Notes: generated by a model from the sequence alone, not told the origin. 64,000 nucleotides of DNA from Gymnothorax reevesii (GCA_029721435.1 CM056573.1:71924001-71988000); one strand, 5' to 3'. Positions 45,575-59,789 are shown, counted from the first letter of the stretch. Numbers and translations: made by a program.

Positions 45575-47050
45575 GTCTGAGCAGCTGCTCATTTTGAAAA
45601 CAAGAAGGGCACTTGGTAGAGCTCATACCTCCGCCAAGCCCACATGTAAGTATTATTGGTTCTGGATCCAGGAGAGTATCATCCAGACCAACAACAGCTG
45701 TGATTAGTTCTTCTTTTAGGGCAGATTCTATTCAGTGCTGAAATTTTCTGAAAATCTGTTGATTACATAAGGACATACCGAATTGTTCCGAATATAAGAC
45801 GATTCTGGATATGAGACTACTCCCCTTTCTCAAGTCATATTTTGGAAAAAATAGGGTTTGGATGACAAAATCTTGTTTTAGTCACTAAAGAATAATAATC
45901 ATGGCAAAAATTTCTTTGAAAATACTGATAAAACAAACTGAAAGAAAAACCAATATAAAAGATTGCAGGCTGTTGTTTTGCGCCATCTATTGTTGTGAAC
46001 ATGTATTGAGTATAGACTATAAAACGCACACACAGGATGACTGCTATTGTTAGAAGCCTAGTCCACAGAAAATACGACGACCCCATTTCTCCGCTGTGAC
46101 GTGTCTTTAATGGAACGGCGGAGGCGTCAAAGATAAAACAGGGTCACTTGAGCAAAAGGAGAGGAAATAGTAAACATGCCCGATGGACGAGAGATGCTAA
46201 TTTACTGAGATTCCACAGAGAAGTCACTGTTATGTCAAAGACGCAGAGTGCATCGTATGCCTGTTTCGTGGATATGTAAAAAGCACCGTTGCCATAAACA
46301 TATCTCCCCAGCGGGCCACAGTACGAAGTAGATTCCCAGTCCGTCGTGGAAACATATACTGGTGTACGTGCGATTAGGTAGTGATTGTTTTTAAATTTCA
46401 TTTGATTTCATTTGACACACTCTTTTTACTTGAACAAAAGATTGACCGCGATTCCGTACCATGCTTTCTGTTAACGTTCTGACAAAATGTGGCAGCCCTC
46501 CATGCTTAGGGTCGGGCGTGTAAAGTCACCGAACAGGCCTTGTGGTGACGTGTCTTAAATGGAACACTCGAGGCATCATAAATCAGACCGGGTCACTTGA
46601 CCAGAAGAAAACAAAGGAGTAAACAAGCCCGATGGATGAGAGGTTCGAATTCTCTTGGATTCTGCTGAGAAGTCGCTTTGACGTCAAAGAGCCAGAGTGC
46701 ATCGAATGTTCATTTTGTTGCTATAACAACAGCACCGTTGCTATAAACAACTCTGCACAGGGAGCCGACGGAAGAATGCTGATTCTCAGTCCGTGTCCAA
46801 TGCTCATGGAAAGATGTCCAGGAGTACATGCGATTTGGCAGTGATTTTATTTTTATGAAATTAGATTTTAATTGACTCACTCTTTGTTTAAACAAAAAAA
46901 AATGACCGCGATTCAGTAGCATGCTTTCTGTTTACGTATTGACAAAATGTGCCTGCCCTCCACTTAGCCGTTGGGCTTGTCTTGTGACCAAACAGGCTCT
47001 GCTGTGACGTGACTTCAATGGATCAGCGGAGGTTTCAAATTCTCCGGCAG

Positions 47051-47492
47051 CTACAGGTCTCAAAAAAGTTGGGAGACTTGTAAAAAGGGGCTTTAAAAGC
47101 ATTGAATTTCGAAAAGAATCAGCTGAAAGAACATTTAGCAAGTAATTAAGTTAACTGTCATCTGCTGCGCAACATGATTACTTATAAAAGGGTTGTCATT
47201 GAGAGGCTGAGTTTCTCAGAAGTAAAGATGGCCAGAAGCTCTCCCACCTGTGAAGGCTTGCATAAAAAAAAATGTTGAATACTTTAAAAACACTGCTCCT
47301 CGACGTTAAATTGCAAAGACATTGAAGGTCTCATCATCTTCAGTACATGACATCATCAAAAGATTCAGAGTAACTGGAAAAATCTCTGCCTGTAAGGGAC
47401 TAGGCCGAGACCTTTACTGGATGCCCTTTATCTTCGGACCCTCAGATGCCACTGCATCACTCACCGGCATGATTCTTGGGATTCTGCAATGA
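47051..47492 (+). mobile_element. Tc1-like 5' fragment (U15)
   Basis: C form with private changes (gggagactt, tcgaaaaga). Confidence 0.7.
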
Positions 47493-47746
47493 TAGAGAAA
47501 GAAAAAACATCACTGATTATACCTAGAACTGCCACAAGGTCATTCTGACCTCCATTAGTCCCAGTGCAAAAGAATGTAAATGGACTATATAGGGGCTGAC
47601 TATGGAGCTAGGCAGATTGGCAGCTCAAAGCACTTGACAGTAGCCTAATACCTCACGTATGCCCATTTATGCAACACATTCATACACTGACGGCTACGCA
47701 AGGCAGTCAACTGCATCTTGGTTGACTGCATTTTGTTACTTTTTGA

Positions 47747-48151
47747 ATGGTGTGCAGGCGCATATATAAGCCAGTTGCTGTCATGACGTCAGAATCAATT
47801 TGTTCTCCCATTTTGCAGGTACAAATTGTGATTGTCACAGAGCTGTTCTTCTATTCATTTAGTTTATTTAGTAAGCTGGTTAGGATACCAGAAAAAGAAA
47901 TTAATCAGAGGAAATGGATGAATGTAAGTCAGGCTTTGACAAAGCTTCAGGACATGAGTTCTTGTGAGTCAGATGGAGAAGAAATATCAGGGCTCAGTGA
48001 TGCTTCTAGGTCTAGTGAATCCGACTCCGATTTTGAAACTGAATGCGATCGTGAGCCACACGGTAAAGGTATCACAGCTGCTGGGCAAACTAAGCCTTTG
48101 ATGCCAGGAAGGTCACCAAAACTGGATATTTATTCACGTCATAATGCTTAG
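47747..48151 (+). pseudogene. piggyBac-like N-terminal fragment, open for 134 codons (U16)
   Basis: Same state as U4. Confidence 0.5.
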
Positions 48152-48426
48152 GTTTCACAGCATAATTTCAAGTCCAAATACTTTGAAACATTTAAAATTA
48201 GCCACAATAGCCAACAAATTGATGCTTTAAAGCTCTGACCTCTATACTATTTAATCAATGAAGAATCTTAGCAAAACACCATTTATTGTCCTCTGAATTC
48301 TGAAAGTACTTTGAAATGCTTTCACTGAGGCAACACCTCACAGCTTAAAAGTATTACAAAGAGTGGTGCATTTTTGTCGATAAAGAGGATGCAGTCATAT
48401 TTCCACGTCATCCATGCCATGATGAA

Positions 48427-48760
48427 GGGAGACGCAGTAGCGCAGTGGAGAGCATGGGCTTGACTTGGGATGGAAAGATTCTGTGTTCAAGTCCTTGCCT
48501 TAGCCTGTGCAAAGTGTTCTCAGGCAAAACTCTTCACTTCCACACTGCCTCACTCTACCCAGGTGTACAAATGGGTCCCAGCAAAATTGTCAGGGAAACT
48601 TGACTGAGAGCAGTGGGAGAACCCGAGTTGGACTAGTGTCCCATCGAGGGGGTTTAGCAATACTCCTATTTGCTTCATGTCACAGAAACCAGGGTTAAAC
48701 ACAGGCCTGGTGGGCCTCCAGGCATGACCTCCACGCCTGGTTAGAAATAGTCTTTATTCC
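48427..48760 (+). mobile_element. tRNA-derived SINE (U16)
   Basis: gggagacgc and gtccttgcc variants. Confidence 0.7.
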
Positions 48761-50238
48761 GTCTGAGCAGCTGCTCATTTTGAAAACAAGAAGGGCACTT
48801 GGTAGAGCTCATACCTCCGCCAAGCCCACATGTAAGTATTATTGGTTCTGGATCCAGGAGAGTATCATCCAGACCAACAACAGCTGTGATTAGTTCTTCT
48901 TTTAGGGCAGATTCTATTCAGTGCTGAAATTTTCTGAAAATCTGTTCATTACATAAGGACATACCGAATTGTTCCGAATATAAGACGATTCTGGATATGA
49001 GACTACTCCCCTTTCTCAAGTCATATTTTGGAAAAAATAGGGTTTTGATGACAAAATCTTGTTTTAGTCACTAAAGAATAATAATCATCGCAAAAATTTC
49101 TTTGAAAATACTGATAAAACAAACTGAAAGAAAAACCAATATAAAAGATTGCAGGCTGTTGTTTTGCGCCATCTATTGTTGTGAACATGTATTGAGTATT
49201 GGCTATAAAACGCACACACAGGATGACTGTTATTGTTAGAAGCCTAGTCCACGGAAAATACGACGACCCCATTTCTCCGCTGTGACGTGTCTTTAATGGA
49301 ACGGCGGAGGCGTCAAAGATAAAACAGGGTCACTTGAGCAAAAGGAGAGGAAATAGTAAACATGCCCGATGGACGAGAGATGCTAATTTACTGAGATTCC
49401 GCAGAGAAGTCACTGTTATGTCAAAGACGCAGAGTGCATCGTATGCCTGTTCCGTGGATATGTAAAAAGCACCGTTGCCATAAACATATCTCCCCAGCGG
49501 GCCACAGTACGAAGTAGATTCCCAGTCCGTCGTGGAAACATATACTGGTGTACGTGCGATTAGGTAGCGATTGTTTTTAAATTTCATTTGATTTCATTTG
49601 ACACACTCTTTTTACTTGAACAAAAGATTGACCGCGATTCCGTACCATGCTTTCTGTTAACGTTCTGACAAAATGTGGCAGCCCTCCATGCTTAGGGTCG
49701 GGCGTGTAAAGTCACCGAACAGGCCTTGAGGTGACGTGTCTTAAATGGAACACTCGAGGCGTCATAAATCAGACCGGGTCACTTGAGCAGAAGAAAACAA
49801 AGGAGTAAACAAGCCCGATGGATGAGAGGTTCGAATTCTCTTGGATTCTGCTGAGAAGTCGCTTTGACGTCAAAGAGCCAGAGTGCATCGAATGTTCATT
49901 TTGTTGCTATAACAAGAGCACCGTTGCTATAAACAACTCTGCCCAGGGAGCCGACGGAAGAATGCTGATTCTCAGTCCGTGTCCAATGCTCATGGAAAGA
50001 TGTCCAGGAGTACATGCGATTTGGCAGTGATTTTATTTTTATGAAATTAGATTTTAATTGACTCACTCTTTGTTTAAACAAAAAAAAAAAGATGCGCGAT
50101 TCAGTAGCATGCTTTCTGTTTACGTATTGACAAAATGTGCCTGCCCTCCACTTAGCCGTCGGGCTTGTCTTGTGACCAAACAGGCTCTGCTGTGACGTGA
50201 CTTAAATGGACCAGTGGAGGTTTCAAATTCTCCGGCAG

Positions 50239-50680
50239 CTACAGGTCTCAAAAAAGTTGGGACACTTGTAAAAAGGGGCTTTAAAAGCATTGAATTTCTA
50301 AGAGAATCAGCTGAAAGAACATTTAGCAAGTAATTAAGTTAACTGTCATCTGCTGCGCAACATGATTACTTATAAAAGGGTTGTCATTGAGAGGCTGAGT
50401 TTCTCAGAAGTAAAGATGGCCAGAAGCTCTCCCACCTGTGAAGGCTTGCATAAAAAAAAATGTTGAATACTTTAAAAACACTGCTCCTCGACGTTAAATT
50501 GCAAAGACATTGAAGGTCTCATCATCTTCAGTACATGACATCATCAAAAGATTCAGAGTAACTGGAAAAATCTCTGCCTGTAAGGGACTAGGCCGAGACC
50601 TTTACTGGATGCCCTTTATCTTTGGACCCTCAGATGCCACTGCATCACTCACCGGCATGATTCTTGGGATTCTGCAATAA
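50239..50680 (+). mobile_element. Tc1-like 5' fragment (U16)
   Basis: Ends caataatag, as in U12. Confidence 0.7.
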
Positions 50681-51105
50681 TAGAGAAAGAAAAAACATCA
50701 CTGATTATACCTAGAACTTCCACAAGGTCATTTTGACCTCCATTAGTCCCAGTGCAAAAGAATGTAAATGGACTATATAGGGGCTGACTATGGAGCTAGT
50801 CAGATTGGCAGCTCAAAGCACTTGACAGTAGCCTAATACCTCACGTATGCCCATTTATGCAGCACATTCATACACTGACGGCTACGCAAGGCAGTCAACT
50901 GCATCTTGGTTGACTGCATTTTGTTACTTTTTGAATGGTGTGCAGGCGCATATATAAGCCAGTTGCTGTCATGACGTCAGAATCAATTTGTTCTCCCATT
51001 TTGCAGGTAGAAATTGTGATTGTCACAGAGCTGTTCCTCTATTCATTTAGTTTATTTAGTAAGCTGGTTAGGATACCAGAAAAATAAATTAATCAGAGGA
51101 AATGG

Positions 51106-51426
51106 ATGAATGTAAGTCAGGCTTTGGCAAAGCTTCAGGACATGAGTTCTTGTGAGTCAGATGGAGAAGAAATATCAGGGCTCAGTGATGCTTCTAGGTC
51201 TAGTGAATCCGACTCCGATTTTGAAACTGAATGCGATCGTGAGCCACATGGTAAAGGTATCACAGCTGCTGGGCAAACTAAGCCTTTGATGCCAGGAAGG
51301 TCACCAAAACTGGATATTTATTCACGTCATAATGCTTCGGTTTCACAGCATAATTTCAAGTCCAAATACTTTGAAACATTTAAAATTAGCCACAATAGCC
51401 AACAAATTGATGCTTTAAATCTCTGA
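51106..51426 (+). pseudogene. piggyBac-like N-terminal fragment with stop lost, 106 codons (U17)
   Basis: The usual TAG after RHNA is TCG here, so the frame runs 29 codons further to a stop at 51424-51426. The extension (SVSQHNFKSKYFETFKISHN) is polar and may be the next part of the original transposase, but I cannot match it to a domain. Confidence 0.5.
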
Positions 51427-51614
51427 CCTCTATACTATTTAATCAATGAAGAATCTTAGCAAAACACCATTTATTGTCCTCTGAATTCTGAAAGTACTTT
51501 GAAATGCTTTCACTGAGGCAACACCTCACAGCTTAAAAGTATTACAAAGAGTGGTGCATTTTTGTCAATAAAGAGGATGCAGCCAAATTTCCACGTCATC
51601 CATGCCATGATGAA

Positions 51615-51948
51615 GGGAGACGCAGTAGCGCAGTGGAGAGCATGGGCTTGACTTGGGATGGAAAGATTCTGTGTTCAAGTCCTTGCCTTAGCCTGTGCAA
51701 AGTGTTCTCAGGCAAAACTCTTCACTTCCACACTGCCTCACTCTACCCAGGTGTACAAATGGGTACCAGCAAAATTGTCAGGGAAACTTGACTGAGAGCA
51801 GTGGGAGAACCCGAGTTGGACTAGTGTCCCATCGAGGGGGTTTAGCAATACTCCTATTTGCTTCATGTCACAGAAACCAGGGTTAAACACAGGCCTGGTG
51901 GGCCTCCAGGCATGACCTCCATGCCTGGTTAGAAATAGTCTTTATTCC
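51615..51948 (+). mobile_element. tRNA-derived SINE (U17)
   Basis: Boxes intact; gggtacc body variant as in A units; AATAAA just upstream. Confidence 0.7.
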
Positions 51949-53424
51949 GTCTGAGCAGCTGCTCATTTTGAAAACAAGAAGGGCACTTGGTAGAGCTCAT
52001 ACCTCCGCCAAGCCCACATGTAAGTATTATTGGTTCTGGATCCAGGAGAGTATCATCCAGACCAACAACAGCTGTGATTAGTTCCTCTTTTAGGGCAGAT
52101 TCTATTCAGTGCTGAAATTTTCTGAAAATCTGTTCATTACATAAGGACATACCGAATTGTTCCGAATATAAGACGATTCTGGATATGAGACTACTCCCCT
52201 TTCTCAAGTCATATTTTGGAAAAAATAGGGTTTTGATGACAAAATCTTGTTTTAGTCACTAAAGAATAATAATCATCGCAAAAATTTCTTTGAAAATACT
52301 GATAAAACAAACTGAAAGAAAAACCAATATAAAAGATTGCAGGCTGTTGTTTTGCGCCATCTATTGTTGTGAACATGTATTGAGTATAGACTATAAAACG
52401 CACACACAGGATGACTGTTATTGTTAGAAGCCTAGTCCACGGAAAATACGACGACCCCATTTCTCCGCTGTGACGTGTCTTTAATGGAACGGCGGAGGCG
52501 TCAAAGATAAAACAGGGTCACTTGAGCAAAAGGAGAGGAAATCGTAAACATGCCCGATGGACGAGAGATGCTAATTTACTGAGATTCCGCTGAGAAGTCA
52601 CTATTATGTCAAGACGCAGAGTGCATCGTATGCCTGTTCCGTGGATATATAAAAAGCACCGTTGCCATAAACATATCTCCCCAGCGGGCCACGGTACGAA
52701 GTAGATTCCCAGTCCGTCGTGGAAACATATACAGGTGTACGTGCGATTAGGTAGCGATTGTTTTTAAATTTCATTTGATTTCATTTGACGCACTCTTTTT
52801 ACTTGAACAAAAGATTGACCGCGATTCCGTACCATGCTTTCTGTTAACGTTCTGACAAAATGTGGCAGCCCTCCATGCTTTGGGTCGGGCGTGTAAAGTC
52901 ACCGAACAGGCCTTGTGGTGACGTGTCTTCAATGGAACACCGGAGGCGTCATAAATCAGACCGGGTCACTTGAGCAGAAGAAAACAAAGGAGTAAACAAG
53001 CCCGATGGATGAGAGGTTCGAATTCTCTTGGATTCTGCTGAGAAGTCGCCGTGACGTCAAAGAGCCAGAGTGCATCGAATGTTCATTTTGTTGCAATATC
53101 AACAGCACCGTTGCTATAAACAACTCTGCTCAGGTGGCCGACGGAAGAATGCTGATTCTCAGTCCGTGTCCAATGCTCATGGAAACATGTCCAGGTGTAC
53201 GTGCGATTTGGCAGTGATATTATTTTTATGAAATTAGATTTTAATTGACTCACTCTTTTTTTAAACAAAAAAAATGGCCGCGATTCAGTAGCATGCTTTC
53301 TGTTTACGTATTGACAAATTGTGCTTGCCCTCCTCTTAGCCGTCGGGCTTGTCTTGTGACCAGACAGACTGTCCGCTGTGACGTGTCTTAAATGGATCAG
53401 CGGAGGTTTCAAATTCTCCGGCAG

Positions 53425-53873
53425 CTACAGGTCTCAAAAAAGTTGGGACACTTGTAAAAAGGGGCTTTAAAAGCATTGAATTTCTAAGAGAATCAGCTGA
53501 AAGAACATTTAGCAAGTAATTAAGTTAACTGTCATCTGCTGCGCAACATGATTACCGGGTACTTATAAAAGGGTTGTCATTGAGAGGCTGAGTTTCTCAG
53601 AAGTAAAGATGGCCAGAAGCTCTCCCACCTGTGAAGGCTTGCATGAAAAAAAATTTTGAATACTTTAAAAACACTGCTCCTCGACGTTAAATTGCAAAGG
53701 CATTGAAGGTCTCATCATCTTCAGTACATGACATCATCAAAAGATTCAGAGTAACTGGAAAAATCTCTGCGTGTAAGGGACTAGGCCGAAACCTTTACTG
53801 GATGCCCTTTATCTTCGGACCCTCAGATGCCACTGCATCACTCACCGGCATGATTCTTGGGATTCTGCAATAA
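53425..53873 (+). mobile_element. Tc1-like 5' fragment with 7 bp insertion (U17)
   Basis: D-type end, as in U6. Confidence 0.7.
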
Positions 53874-54281
53874 CAGAGACAGAAAAAACATCACTGATTA
53901 TACCTAGAACTGCCACAAGGTCATTTTGACCTCCATTAGTCCCAGTGCAAAAGAATGTAAATGGACTATATAGCGGCTGACTATGGAGCTAGTCAGATTG
54001 GCAGCTCAAAGCACTTGACAGTAGCCTAAATCCCTCACGTATGCCCATTTATGCAACACATTCATACACTGACGGCTACGCAAGGCAGTCAACTGCATCT
54101 TGGTTGACTGCATTTTGTTACTTTTTGAATGGTTTGCAGGCGCATATATAAGCCAGTTGCTGTCATGACGTCAGAATCAATTTGTTCTCCCATTTTGCAG
54201 GTAGAAATTGTGATTGTCACAGAGCTGTTCTTCTATTCATTTAGTTTATTTCGTAAGCTGGTTAGGATACAAGAAAAAGAA

Positions 54282-54534
54282 ATGGATCAGAGGAAATGGA
54301 TGAATGTAAGTCAGGCTTTGGCAAAGCTTCAGGACATGAGTTCTTGTGAGTCAGATGGAGAAGAAATATCAGGGCTCAGTGATGCGTCTAGGTCTAGTGA
54401 ATCCGACTCCGATTTTTGAAACTGAATGCGATCGTGAGCCACACGGTAAAGGTATCACAGCTGCTGGGCAAACTAAGCCTTTGATGCCAGGAAGGTCACC
54501 AAAACTGCATATTTCTTCACGTCATAATGCTTAG
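54282..54534 (+). pseudogene. piggyBac-like N-terminal fragment, frameshifted (U18)
   Basis: Type A state, early stop at 54417-54419; LAKLQ where other A units have LAMLQ. Confidence 0.5.
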
Positions 54535-54811
54535 GTTTCACAGCATAATATCAAGTCCAAATACTTTGAAACATTTAAAATTAGCCACAATATCAAAAAA
54601 AATTTGAAGTTTTAAAGCTCTGACCTCTGTACTATTTAATCAATGAAGAATCTTAGCAAAACACCATTTATTGTCCTCCGAATTCTGAAAGTACTTTGAA
54701 ATGCTTTCACTGAGGCAAGACCTCACAGCTTTAAAGTATTACAAAGAGTGGTGCATTTTTGTCAATAAAGAGGATTCAGTCATATTTCCACGTCATCCAT
54801 GCCATGATGAG

Positions 54812-55145
54812 GGGAGACGCAGTAGCGCAGTGGAGAGCATGGGCTTGACTTGGGATGGAAAAATTCTGTGTTCAAGTCCTTGCCTTAGCCTGTGCAAAGT
54901 GTTCTCAGGTAAAACTCTTCACTTCCACACTGCCTCACTCTACCCAGGTGTACAAATGGGTACCAGCAAAATTGTCAGGGAAACTTGACTGAGAGCAGTG
55001 GGAGAACCCGAGTTGGACTAGTGTCCCATCGAGGGGGTTTAGCAATACTCCTATTTGCTTCATGTCACAGAAACCAGGGTTAAACACAGGCCTGGTGGGC
55101 CTCCAGGCATGACCTCCACGCCTGGTTAGAAATAGTCTTTATTCC
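54812..55145 (+). mobile_element. tRNA-derived SINE (U18)
   Basis: Type A copy with intact pol III boxes. Confidence 0.7.
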
Positions 55146-56610
55146 GTCTGAGCAGCTGCTCATTTTGAAAACAAGAAGGGCACTTGGTAGAGCTCATACC
55201 TCCGCCATGCCCACATGTAAGTATTATTGGTTCTGGATCCAGGAGAGTATCATCCAGACCAACAACAGCTGTGATTAGTTCCTCTTTTAGGGCAGATTCT
55301 ATTCAGTGCTGAAATTTTATGAAAATCTGTTCATTACATAAGGACATTCCGAATATAAGACGATTCTGGATATGAGACTACTCCCCTTTCTCAAGTCATA
55401 TTTTGGAAAAAATAGGGTTTTGATGACAAAATCTTGTTTTAGTCACTAAAGAATAATAATCATCGCAAAAATTTCTTTGAAAATACTGATAAAACAAACT
55501 GGAAGAAAAACCAATATTAAAGATTGCAGGCTGTTGTTTTGCGCCATCTATTGCTGTGAACATGTATTGAGTATAGACATAAAACGCACACACAGGAGGA
55601 CTGTTATTGTTAGAAGTCTAATCCACGGAAAATACGACGACCCCATTTCTCCGCTGTGACGTGTCTTTAATGGAACGGCGGAGGCGTCAAAGATAAAACA
55701 GGGTCACTTGAGCAAAAGGAGAGGAAATAGTAAACATGCCCGATGGACGAGAGATGCTAATTTACTGAGATTCCGCTGAGAAGTCACTGTTATGTCAAAG
55801 ACGCAGAGTGCATCGTATGCCTGTTCCGTGGATATATAAAAAGCACCGTTGCCATAAACATATCTCCCCAGCGGGCCACGGAACGAAGTAGATTCCCAGT
55901 CCGTTGTGGAAACATATACTGGTGTACGTGCGATTAGGCAGTGATTGTTTTAAAATTTCATTTGATTTCATTTGACACACTCTTTTTACTTGAACAAAAG
56001 ATTGACCGCGATTCCGTACCATGCTTTCTGTTAACGTTCTGACAAAATGTGGCAGCCCTCCATGCTTAGGGTTGGGCGTGTAAAGTCACCGAACAGGCCT
56101 TGTGGTGACGTGTCTCAAATGGAACACTCGAGGCGTCATAAATCAGACCGGGTCACTTGAGCAGAAGAAAACAAAGGAGTAAACAAGCCCGATGGATGAG
56201 AGGTTCGAATTCGCTTGGATTCTGCTGAGAAGTCGCTTTGACGTCAAAGAGCCAGAGTGCATCGAATGTTCATTTTGTTGCTATAACAACAGCACCGTTG
56301 CTATAAACAACTCTGCCCAGGGGGCCGACGGAAGAATGCTGATTCTCAGTCCGTGTCCAATGCTCATGGAAACATGTCCAGGTGTACGTGCGATTTGGCA
56401 GTGATTTTATTTTTATGAATGTAGATTTTAATTGACTCACTCTTTGCTTAAGCAAAAAAATGACCGCAATTCAGTTGCATGCTTTTTGTTTACGTATTGA
56501 CAAAATGTGCCTGCCCTCCACTTAGCCGTCGGGCTTGTCTTGTGACCAAACAGGCTGTCTGCTGTGACGTGACTTAAATGGATCAGCGGAGGTTTCAAAT
56601 TCTACGGCAG

Positions 56611-57042
56611 CTACAGGTCTCAAAAAAGTTGGGACACTTGTAAAAAGGGGCTTTAAAAGCATTGAATTTCTAAGAGAATCAGCTGAAAGAACATTTAGCA
56701 AGTAATTAAGTTAACTGTCATCTGCTGCGCAACATGATTACTCATAAAAGGGCTGTCATTGAGAGGCTGAGTTTCTCAGAAGTAAAGATGGCCAGAAGCT
56801 CTCCCACCTGTGAAGGCTTGCATGAAAAATAATGTTGAATACTTTAAAAACACTGCTCCTCGACGTTAAATTGCAAAAGCATTGAAGGCCTCATCATCTT
56901 CAGTACATGACATCATCAAAAGATTCAGAGTAACTGGAAAAATCAGGGACTAGGCCGAAACCTTTACTGGATGCCCTTTATCTTCGGACCCTCAGATGCC
57001 ACTGCATCACTCACCGGCATGATTCTTGGGATTCTGCAATGA
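56611..57042 (+). mobile_element. Tc1-like 5' fragment (U18)
   Basis: Type A form with the 11 bp deletion. Confidence 0.7.
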
Positions 57043-57296
57043 TAGAGAAAGAAAAAACATCACTGATTATACCTAGAACTGCCACAAGGTCATTCTGACC
57101 TCCATTAGTCCCAGTGCAAAAGAATGTAAATGGACTATATAGGGGCTGACTATGGAGCTAGGCAGATTGGCAGCTCAAAGCACTTGACAGTAGCCTAATA
57201 CCTCACGTATGCCCATTTATGCAACACATTCATACACTGACGGCTACGCAAGGCAGTCAACTGCATCTTGGTTGACTGCATTTTGTTACTTTTTGA

Positions 57297-57701
57297 ATGG
57301 TGTGCAGGCGCATATATAAGCCAGTTGCTGTCATGACGTCAGAATCAATTTGTTCTCCCATTTTGCAGGTACAAATTGTGATTGTCACAGAGCTGTTCTT
57401 CTATTCATTTAGTTTATTTAGTAAGCTGGTTAGGATACCAGAAAAAGAAATTAATCAGAGGAAATGGATGAATGTAAGTCAGGCTTTGACAAAGCTTCAG
57501 GACATGAGTTCTTGTGAGTCAGATGGAGAAGAAATATCAGGGCTCAGTGATGCTTCTAGGTCTAGTGAATCCGACTCCGATTTTGAAACTGAATGCGATC
57601 GTGAGCCACACGGTAAAGGTATCACAGCTGCTGGGCAAACTAAGCCTTTGATGCCAGGAAGGTCACCAAAACTGGATATTTATTCACGTCATAATGCTTA
57701 G
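57297..57701 (+). pseudogene. piggyBac-like N-terminal fragment, open for 134 codons (U19)
   Basis: Same state as U4. Confidence 0.5.
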
Positions 57702-57976
57702 GTTTCACAGCATAATTTCAAGTCCAAATACTTTGAAACATTTAAAATTAGCCACAATAGCCAACAAATTGATGCTTTAAAGCTCTGACCTCTATACTAT
57801 TTAATCAATGAAGAATCTTAGCAAAACACCATTTATTGTCCTCTGAATTCTGAAAGTACTTTGAAATGCTTTCACTGAGGCAACACCTCACAGCTTAAAA
57901 GTATTACAAAGAGTGGTGCATTTTTGTCGATAAAGAGGATGCAGTCATATTTCCACGTCATCCATGCCATGATGAA

Positions 57977-58310
57977 GGGATACGCAGTAGCGCAGTGGAG
58001 AGCATGGGCTTGACTTGGGATGGAAAGATTCTGTGTTCAAGTCCATGCCTTAGCCTGTGCAAAGTGTTCTCAGGCAAAACTCTTCACTTCCACACTGCCT
58101 CACTCTACCCAGGTGTACAAATGGGTCCCAGCAAAATTGTCAGGGAAACTTGACTGAGAGCAGTGTGAGAACCCGAGTTGGACTAGTGTCCCATCGAGGG
58201 GGTTTAGCAATACTCCTATTTGCTTCATGTCACAGAAACCAGGGTTAAACACAGGCCTGGTGGGCCTCCAGGCATGACCTCCACGCCTGGTTAGAAATAG
58301 TCTTTATTCC
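57977..58310 (+). mobile_element. tRNA-derived SINE (U19)
   Basis: gggatacgc and gtccatgcc variants, plus a private cagtgtgag. Confidence 0.7.
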
Positions 58311-59789
58311 GTCTGAGCAGCTGCTCATTTTGAAAACAAGAAGGGCACTTGGTAGAGCTCATACCTCCGCCAAGCCCACATGTAAGTATTATTGGTTCTG
58401 GATCCAGGAGAGTATCATCCAGACCAACAACAGCTGTGATTAGTTCTTCTTTTAGGGCAGATTCTATTCAGTGCTGAAATTTTCTGAAAATCTGTTGATT
58501 ACATAAGGACATACCGAATTGTTCCGAATATAAGACGATTCTGGATATGAGACTACTCCCCTTTCTCAAGTCATATTTTGGAAAAAATAGGGTTTGGATG
58601 ACAAAATCTTGTTTTAGTCACTAAAGAATAATAATCATGGCAAAAATTTCTTTGAAAATACTGATAAAACAAACTGAAAGAAAAACCAATATAAAAGATT
58701 GCAGGCTGTTGTTTTGCGCCATCTATTGTTGTGAACATGTATTGAGTATAGACTATAAAACGCACACACAGGATGACTGCTATTGTGAGAAGCCTAGTCC
58801 ACAGAAAATACGACGACCCCATTTCTCCGCTGTGACGTGTCTTTAATGGAACGGCGGAGGCGTCAAAGATAAAACAGGGTCACTTGAGCAAAAGGAGAGG
58901 AAATAGTAAACATGCCCGATGGACGAGAGATGCTAATTTACTGAGATTCCGCAGAGAAGTCACTGTTATGTCAAAGACGCAGAGTGCATCGTATGCCTGT
59001 TCCGTGGATATGTAAAAAGCACCGTTGCCATAAACATATCTCCCCAGCGGGCCACAGTACGAAGTAGATTCCCAGTCCGTCGTGGAAACATATACTGGTG
59101 TACGTGCGATTAGGTAGTGATTGTTTTTAAATTTCATTTGATTTCATTTGACACACTCTTTTTACTTGAACAAAAGATTGACCGCGATTCCGTACCATGC
59201 TTTCTGTTAACGTTCTGACAAAATGTGGCAGCCCTCCATGCTTAGGGTCGGGCGTGTAAAGTCACCGAACAGGCCTTGTGGTGACGTGTCTTAAATGGAA
59301 CACTCGAGGCATCATAAATCAGACCGGGTCACTTGAGCAGAAGAAAACAAAGGAGTAAACAAGCCCGATGGATGAGAGGTTCGAATTCTCTTGGATTCGG
59401 CTGAGAGGTCGCTTTGACGTCAAAGAGCCAGAGGGCATCGAATGTTCATTTTGTTGCTATAACAACAGCACCGTTGCTATAAACAACTCTGCCCAGGGAG
59501 CCGACGGAAGAATGCTGATTCTCAGTCCGTGTCCAATGCTCATGGAAAGATGCCCAGGAGTACATGCGATTTGGCAGTGATTTTATTTTTATGAAATTAG
59601 ATTTTAATTGACTCACTCTTTGTTTAAACAAAAAAAAAAAAGATGCGCGATTCAGTAGCATGCTTTCTGTTTACGTATTGACAAAATGTGCCTGCCCTCC
59701 ACTTAGCCGTCGGGCTTGTCTTGTGACCAACCAGGCTCTGCTGTTACGTGACTTAAATGGACCAGTGGAGGTTTCAAATTCTCCGGCAG

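Larger units (their letters stand above)
44561..47746 (+). repeat. Unit U15, type C (3186 bp)
   Basis: Like U4 in its 5' half, but subrepeat b and the stub differ (ctgcacaggg, ccgttgggc, ttcgaaaaga). Subrepeat block 46091-47050. Confidence 0.92.
47747..50934 (+). repeat. Unit U16, type C (3188 bp)
   Basis: Mixes U5-like (tattggctat) and U6-like (gtagcgattg, ccttgaggtg) marks, and ends in the pre-D form seen in U12. Subrepeat block 49277-50238. Confidence 0.92.
41393..54128 (+). repeat. Higher-order block 4 (U14-U17, A-C-C-D tetramer)
   Basis: 12,736 bp made of units of 3168, 3186, 3188 and 3194 bp. The A unit (U14) carries patches of C-type sequence, and the last unit (U17) is the second full D-type copy. 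Confidence 0.8.
50935..54128 (+). repeat. Unit U17, type D (3194 bp)
   Basis: Second full D unit, sharing gtcaagacg, cgccgtgacg and the 7 bp insertion with U13 but without U13's private changes in the piggyBac-like segment. Subrepeat block 52465-53424. Confidence 0.92.
54129..57296 (+). repeat. Unit U18, type A (3168 bp)
   Basis: Type A, with gcaaagcttc where other A units have gcaatgcttc, a possible short exchange with C or D units. Subrepeat block 55651-56610. Confidence 0.92.
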
